The notes beneath the pieces are model-generated. The model worked only from the letters and a program-made list of their open reading frames with translations, made no database searches and was not told the DNA's origin. Below, one piece after another: positions 60,548 through 64,000 of a DNA stretch of 64,000 bases. Source of the stretch: Limnohabitans sp. Rim28. Its GTDB lineage: Bacteria > Pseudomonadota > Gammaproteobacteria > Burkholderiales > Burkholderiaceae_C. Each line of letters opens with the position of its first letter. Positions within the stretch are counted from its first letter, which is position 1. The position numbers and the translations under genes are program-made. The stretch spans positions 62,001 through 126,000 of the forward strand of contig NZ_ALKN02000002.1 in the NCBI RefSeq assembly GCF_000293865.2, in the 5' to 3' direction.

Positions 60548-61237
60548 ATGCCCGCTTTGCCCCAAACAGCGCCTGAGAACCAGGCGCTTTTTCTATTGCT
60601 GAACGATGCGCTGCCCCAAACCCAGTGCACACGTTGTGGCTATCCGGATTGCGCTGCCTATGCCCGCGCCATGGCCCAAGGACAGGCGGCCATCAACCAA
60701 TGTCCGCCGGGCGGTCAAGAAGGCATTGAACGTCTGGCTGCGCTCACAGGTCGGCCCGTTTTGCCACTCAACCCCGAGCACGGCACAGAAGGCCCACGCC
60801 ACGTGGCCATCATCGACGAGGCCTGGTGCATCGGCTGCACGCTGTGCATCAAGGCCTGCCCAACCGATGCGATTTTGGGGGCCAACAAACTGATGCACAC
60901 GGTGATTGAACCTTGGTGCACAGGCTGCGAGCTGTGCATTCCGGTGTGCCCGGTGGACTGCATTGCGCTGGAGAACGTGACGGACACGCGCACAGGCTGG
61001 GCCGCCTGGTCTGCACCAGCGGCACAGACCTCACGCGCGCGCTATGCATCACGTCAGAAACGGCTGGTGCGAGAAGAGGCCGTCCAACAAGCCCGGCTGA
61101 TCACCGAGGCCGAACACACCTTGGCCGACTTGACTGCCCACACCAAGGGCGCAGACAAGGCGCCCGAAATGGACCGCAAGCGGACCATCATCGAAGCAGC
61201 GCTGGCCAAAGCCAAAGCCCGCCAGACGGGAGCCTGA
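60548..61237 (+). CDS. rnfB: RnfB-like ferredoxin protein
   Basis: A 229-residue soluble iron-sulfur protein of the RnfB/RsxB family. A four-cysteine motif in [18 protein letters not shown] (with a later Cys) holds one [4Fe-4S] cluster, and two ferredoxin motifs follow: [16 protein letters not shown] and [15 protein letters not shown]. The N-terminal membrane anchor of the enterobacterial RnfB is absent, as is usual in Burkholderiales. The C-terminal 80 residues are charged and helical. The gene begins 5 bp after phaZ, and a terminator-like hairpin lies inside its first codons. Confidence 0.85.
   Translation: MPALPQTAPENQALFLLLNDALPQTQCTRCGYPDCAAYARAMAQGQAAINQCPPGGQEGIERLAALTGRPVLPLNPEHGTEGPRHVAIIDEAWCIGCTLCIKACPTDAILGANKLMHTVIEPWCTGCELCIPVCPVDCIALENVTDTRTGWAAWSAPAAQTSRARYASRQKRLVREEAVQQARLITEAEHTLADLTAHTKGADKAPEMDRKRTIIEAALAKAKARQTGA
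60568..60592 (+). terminator. Terminator-like hairpin inside the start of rnfB
   Basis: AGCGCCTG (60568-60575) pairs with CAGGCGCT (60581-60588) around a five-base loop and is followed by a T run to 60592. It lies 20 bp past the rnfB ATG and 26 bp past the phaZ stop, so it may end phaZ transcripts or attenuate rnfB expression. Confidence 0.5.
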
Positions 61238-61246
61238 CGGGCTTTT
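61217..61246 (+). terminator. Terminator at the end of rnfB
   Basis: GCCCGCCAG (61217-61225) pairs with CTGACGGGC (61234-61242) with one mismatch, followed by TTTT. It overlaps the rnfB stop codon. A second hairpin (CAGAGCC and GGCTCTG, 61260-61275) follows, between convergent genes. Confidence 0.55.
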
Positions 61247-61287
61247 GTGGAGACGACATCAGAGCCAAGGCTCTGAGCCTCATTCCT

Positions 61288-61770
61288 TCAGTGCGACGTT
61301 GCAGCCAAAGCAGCAAATGCTTGGACCACCTCTGGCGGCGCCTGCACCAACTCGATCAACACGCCCTCACCGCCAATCGGGAATTCATCGCTGGCCTTGG
61401 GGTGCAAAAACGTGATGTCAAACCCGGCCGCGCCCTTGCGGATGCCACCGGGTGCAAAGCGCACGCCTTGCGCCGTGAGCCACGCCACCGCCACGGGCAG
61501 ATCATCGATCCACAGACCGATGTGGTTCAGCGGCGTGGTGTGCACGGCGGGCTTTTTCTCGGGGTCCAGCGGCTGCATCAGATCGACCTCGACCTTGAAG
61601 GGGCCGGTGCCGATGGCGCAAATGTCTTCGTCCACGTTCTCACGTTCGCTTTTAAACGTGCCGGTCACTTCCAGGCCAAACATGTCCACCCAGAGTTTTT
61701 GCAGACGGGACTTGTCAGGCCCGCCGATGGCGATTTGCTGAACGCCCAGCACTTTGAAGGGGCGGTCCAT
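61288..61770 (-). CDS. VOC-superfamily (glyoxalase / methylmalonyl-CoA epimerase-like) protein
   Basis: A 160-residue VOC-fold protein with two paired betaalphabetabetabeta modules. [20 protein letters not shown] opens the first, and [19 protein letters not shown] the second; candidate metal ligands are the His of NHIGLW and the Glu of LIELVQAP near the end, while the first ligand position is Gln. It directly follows pccA with no gap (pccA TAA, then ATG). In that context methylmalonyl-CoA epimerase, or a lactoylglutathione-lyase-like role, is plausible: propionyl-CoA carboxylase yields the (S)-epimer that needs racemisation. Confidence 0.75.
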   Translation of the reverse strand: MDRPFKVLGVQQIAIGGPDKSRLQKLWVDMFGLEVTGTFKSERENVDEDICAIGTGPFKVEVDLMQPLDPEKKPAVHTTPLNHIGLWIDDLPVAVAWLTAQGVRFAPGGIRKGAAGFDITFLHPKASDEFPIGGEGVLIELVQAPPEVVQAFAALAATSH

Positions 61771-63819
61771 TTATTCGAACTCCACGATCATCTGGTCCAC
61801 CGTGAGCGACTCGCCTTTGGCGGCCACCACCTTCTTGACCACGCCATCGGCAGCGGCAAACAAAACGTTTTCCATCTTCATGGCTTCGATCACGGCCACA
61901 CGCTCGCCCGCTTGCACCTTTTGGCCGGGTGTCACCGCGACGTCCACCAGCAAACCAGGCATAGGCGACAACACAAATTTGCTCAAATCGGGTGGCGCCT
62001 TGTAAGGCATGAGCTGGTGCAACTCCGCCATGCGAGGCGACATCACCAGCGCTTCAATGCGCGTACCGTTGTGCTGAACTTGCAAAGCCAAAGGATTTTT
62101 CAAAGTGCCACGCTCAACCTGAGCGGTGAAGGGCTTGCCATTGCAAGTGCCCACAATGCGGATATCGTTCAAACGCGAGTTGCTGGCAATGGCATAGGTT
62201 TTGCCATTCACCGCGATGCGTGCTTCACCGTGCTTGCCCACGAATTCATCGACATGCACGGGCACATAACGGTTCTTGCCCTCTTTGCCCAACTCCACCA
62301 CGGCATAGTCTTGACCCACTTGCACGTCGTAGCCCGGCAACTGGCCACTCAAGCCTGCAGCGCGCTCGCGTGACTTGCGGCGCACAAAGGCCGCCAAAGC
62401 CGCCAAGAAGTCGTGGTCGTCATGCGGCACGTCTTCGGCTCGGAAGCCCTGGCTGTACTGTTCGGCGATGAAGCCGGTGTTGAAATCACCCGACACAAAA
62501 CGCGGGTGCGCCAACAAGGCCGCTTGGAACGGGATGTTGGAGCTGATGCCGCGAATCACAAAACCGTTCAAGGCTTCGCGCATCTTGGCAATCGCCTCAT
62601 TGCGGTCTTTGCCGTGCACGATGAGCTTGGCGATCATCGAGTCGTAAAACATCGGGATCTCGCCACCGTCTTGCACACCGGTGTCCACGCGCACGCCATA
62701 CAGGTCTTGAACATTGCCCTGGAACATGGTTTGCGTGGGCGTCTGGAAACGCACCAAACGTCCGGTAGACGGCAGGAAATTGCGGAACGGGTCTTCAGCG
62801 TTGATTCGGCATTCGATAGACCAGCCATTTCGCTTCACATCGGCTTGGCCAAAAGCCAGTTTCTCCCCAGCAGCGACGCGGATCATCTGCTCCACCAAGT
62901 CGAGGCCCGTGATGGCTTCGGTCACCGGGTGCTCGACCTGCAAGCGGGTGTTCATCTCCAGGAAATAAAAGCTTTGGTCCTTACCGACCACAAACTCCAC
63001 CGTGCCGGCCGACTGGTATTTCACCGCCTTGGCCAGTTGCACCGCCTGCTCGCCCATGGCTTTGCGGGTGGCCTCGGAGATGAAAGGCGACGGGGCTTCC
63101 TCGATCACCTTTTGGTGACGGCGCTGAATCGAGCACTCGCGCTCGTTCAGGTACACCACGTTGCCGTGGCTGTCGCCCAGCACCTGGATTTCGATGTGCC
63201 GCGGCTCCTCAACGAACTTCTCGATGAACACGCGGTCATCGCCAAAGCTGTTGCGTGCTTCGTTGCGGCAGGAGGTGAAGCCTTCGAAGGCTTCCTTGTC
63301 ATTGAAAGCCACGCGCAGGCCTTTGCCACCACCGCCCGCCGACGCCTTGATCATCACGGGGTAACCGATGCCTTTGGCGATTTCGACAGCCTTGTCGGCG
63401 GTTTCAATCGCATCGTTCACGCCGGGAATGCAGTTCACACCCGCAGCACCCGCCAGTTTTTTGGACTCGATCTTGTCGCCCATGGCGGCAATCGAGAAGT
63501 GACGTGGGCCAATGAAAGCGATGCCCTCGTCCTCGCAGCGCTTGGAGAACTCGGCGTTCTCGCTCAAGAAACCATAGCCGGGGTGAATGGCTTGGGCGCC
63601 GGTCGCCTTGGCTGCCGCGATGATTTTGTCGGCCACGAGATAAGACTCGCGCGATGGCGCGGGGCCAATCAACACGGCCTCGTCGGCCAATTGCACATGG
63701 CGGGCTTCTTTGTCGGCTTCGGAGTACACCGCCACGGTTTGGATGCCCATCTTGTGGGCGGTGGCGATGACGCGGCAAGCAATCTCACCACGGTTGGCAA
63801 TCAGAATTTTGGTAAACAT
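61771..63819 (-). CDS. pccA: Propionyl-CoA carboxylase biotin-containing (alpha) subunit
   Basis: A 682-residue acyl-CoA carboxylase alpha subunit. The biotin carboxylase part begins MFTKILIANRGEIACRVIAT and has ASAGGGGKGLRVAF and VEFVVGKDQSFYFLEMNTRL. A central BT-type domain follows, and the C-terminal biotinyl domain has VIEAMKMENVLF with the biotinylated Lys near residue 648. I use the ATG at 63819, which has a GGAGAAG ribosome-binding site. It is downstream of pccB, whose end is at the window edge. The enzyme makes methylmalonyl-CoA from propionyl-CoA. Confidence 0.9.
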   Translation of the reverse strand: MFTKILIANRGEIACRVIATAHKMGIQTVAVYSEADKEARHVQLADEAVLIGPAPSRESYLVADKIIAAAKATGAQAIHPGYGFLSENAEFSKRCEDEGIAFIGPRHFSIAAMGDKIESKKLAGAAGVNCIPGVNDAIETADKAVEIAKGIGYPVMIKASAGGGGKGLRVAFNDKEAFEGFTSCRNEARNSFGDDRVFIEKFVEEPRHIEIQVLGDSHGNVVYLNERECSIQRRHQKVIEEAPSPFISEATRKAMGEQAVQLAKAVKYQSAGTVEFVVGKDQSFYFLEMNTRLQVEHPVTEAITGLDLVEQMIRVAAGEKLAFGQADVKRNGWSIECRINAEDPFRNFLPSTGRLVRFQTPTQTMFQGNVQDLYGVRVDTGVQDGGEIPMFYDSMIAKLIVHGKDRNEAIAKMREALNGFVIRGISSNIPFQAALLAHPRFVSGDFNTGFIAEQYSQGFRAEDVPHDDHDFLAALAAFVRRKSRERAAGLSGQLPGYDVQVGQDYAVVELGKEGKNRYVPVHVDEFVGKHGEARIAVNGKTYAIASNSRLNDIRIVGTCNGKPFTAQVERGTLKNPLALQVQHNGTRIEALVMSPRMAELHQLMPYKAPPDLSKFVLSPMPGLLVDVAVTPGQKVQAGERVAVIEAMKMENVLFAAADGVVKKVVAAKGESLTVDQMIVEFE

Positions 63820-63839
63820 GTTCTTCTTCTCCTTCGGGC

Positions 63840-64000
63840 TTACAGCGGAATGTTCCCGTGCTTGCGCCATGGGTTGTCGAGTTTTTTGTCTTTGAGCATC
63901 ACCAAGGAACGGCAGATGCGTTTGCGTGTTTCGTGCGGTTGAATCACGTCGTCGATGAAGCCGCGAGCACCCGCCACAAAGGGGTTGGCAAAACGGGCTT
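63840..64000 (-). CDS. pccB: Propionyl-CoA carboxylase beta subunit, C-terminal end
   Basis: About 53 codons of the 3' end of an acyl-CoA carboxylase carboxyltransferase, reading [18 protein letters not shown] and ending [13 protein letters not shown]. These are the conserved end motifs of PccB/AccD5-type subunits. It lies 20 bp before the pccA start on the same strand. The start of the gene is outside the window. Confidence 0.9.
   Translation of the reverse strand, partial: ARFANPFVAGARGFIDDVIQPHETRKRICRSLVMLKDKKLDNPWRKHGNIPL

Noticed and set aside
62413-63942. 509-residue plus-strand protein opposite pccA
   Set aside because: Antisense shadow of pccA, with no motifs of its own.

Overview
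The window looks like a chromosomal segment of a betaproteobacterium of the order Burkholderiales, most like Comamonadaceae (Limnohabitans or Rhodoferax type). This rests on gene content and order: a nasA-ybiB-cobA-cbiX nitrate/siroheme group, a complete isc operon followed by dnaQ, uvrB near an aromatic aminotransferase, a PHA depolymerase and a propionyl-CoA carboxylase group. The genus is an inference; no rRNA is present. Core segments alternate with accessory segments.

Layout. 1-3.3 kb: end of assimilatory nitrate reductase, ybiB, cobA and cbiX, which supply siroheme for nitrite reduction. 3.3-11.2 kb: accessory island with three unknown genes, a tyrosine recombinase, and a pair made of a 670-residue unknown protein and a cytoplasmic trypsin-like peptidase; it ends at a 95-bp copy of the 3' half of a tRNA-Val gene. 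11.2-12 kb: non-coding, with tandem repeats that resemble transposon ends. 12.3-25.3 kb: small membrane proteins, then a cluster combining GTP cyclohydrolase II, a RibD-type reductase, a 6-pyruvoyl-tetrahydropterin-synthase-like protein, a dehydrogenase, glycosyltransferases, GDP-mannose synthesis, an ABC exporter and a methyltransferase. I read this as a pathway for an exported, glycosylated pteridine- or flavin-like product; this is the strongest candidate for an undescribed system.

25.4-37.1 kb: CBS and PsiE-like proteins, a protein resembling bacterial Tgl transglutaminase, an exported methyltransferase, and a LysR-controlled cluster (sulfatase, tripartite-transporter binding protein, enolase paralogue, APH-type kinase, ketopantoate-reductase-like enzyme), then a nitrilase-family enzyme. 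37.4-43.7 kb, all on the minus strand: tRNA-Val(CAC), dnaQ with an in-frame amber stop, fdx, hscA, hscB, iscA, iscU, iscS and iscR with an IscR operator. 43.8-45.9 kb: uvrB. 46-57.6 kb: a lipoprotein and an R64-like type IVb pilus operon lying between uvrB and the aminotransferase. 57.7-64 kb: aminotransferase, phaZ, rnfB, and a VOC protein with pccA and the end of pccB.

Coordinates of coding regions include the stop codon. Family names come from motifs read by eye, without database searches. Start codons were adjusted where an ATG or a ribosome-binding site argued for it, and this is noted.
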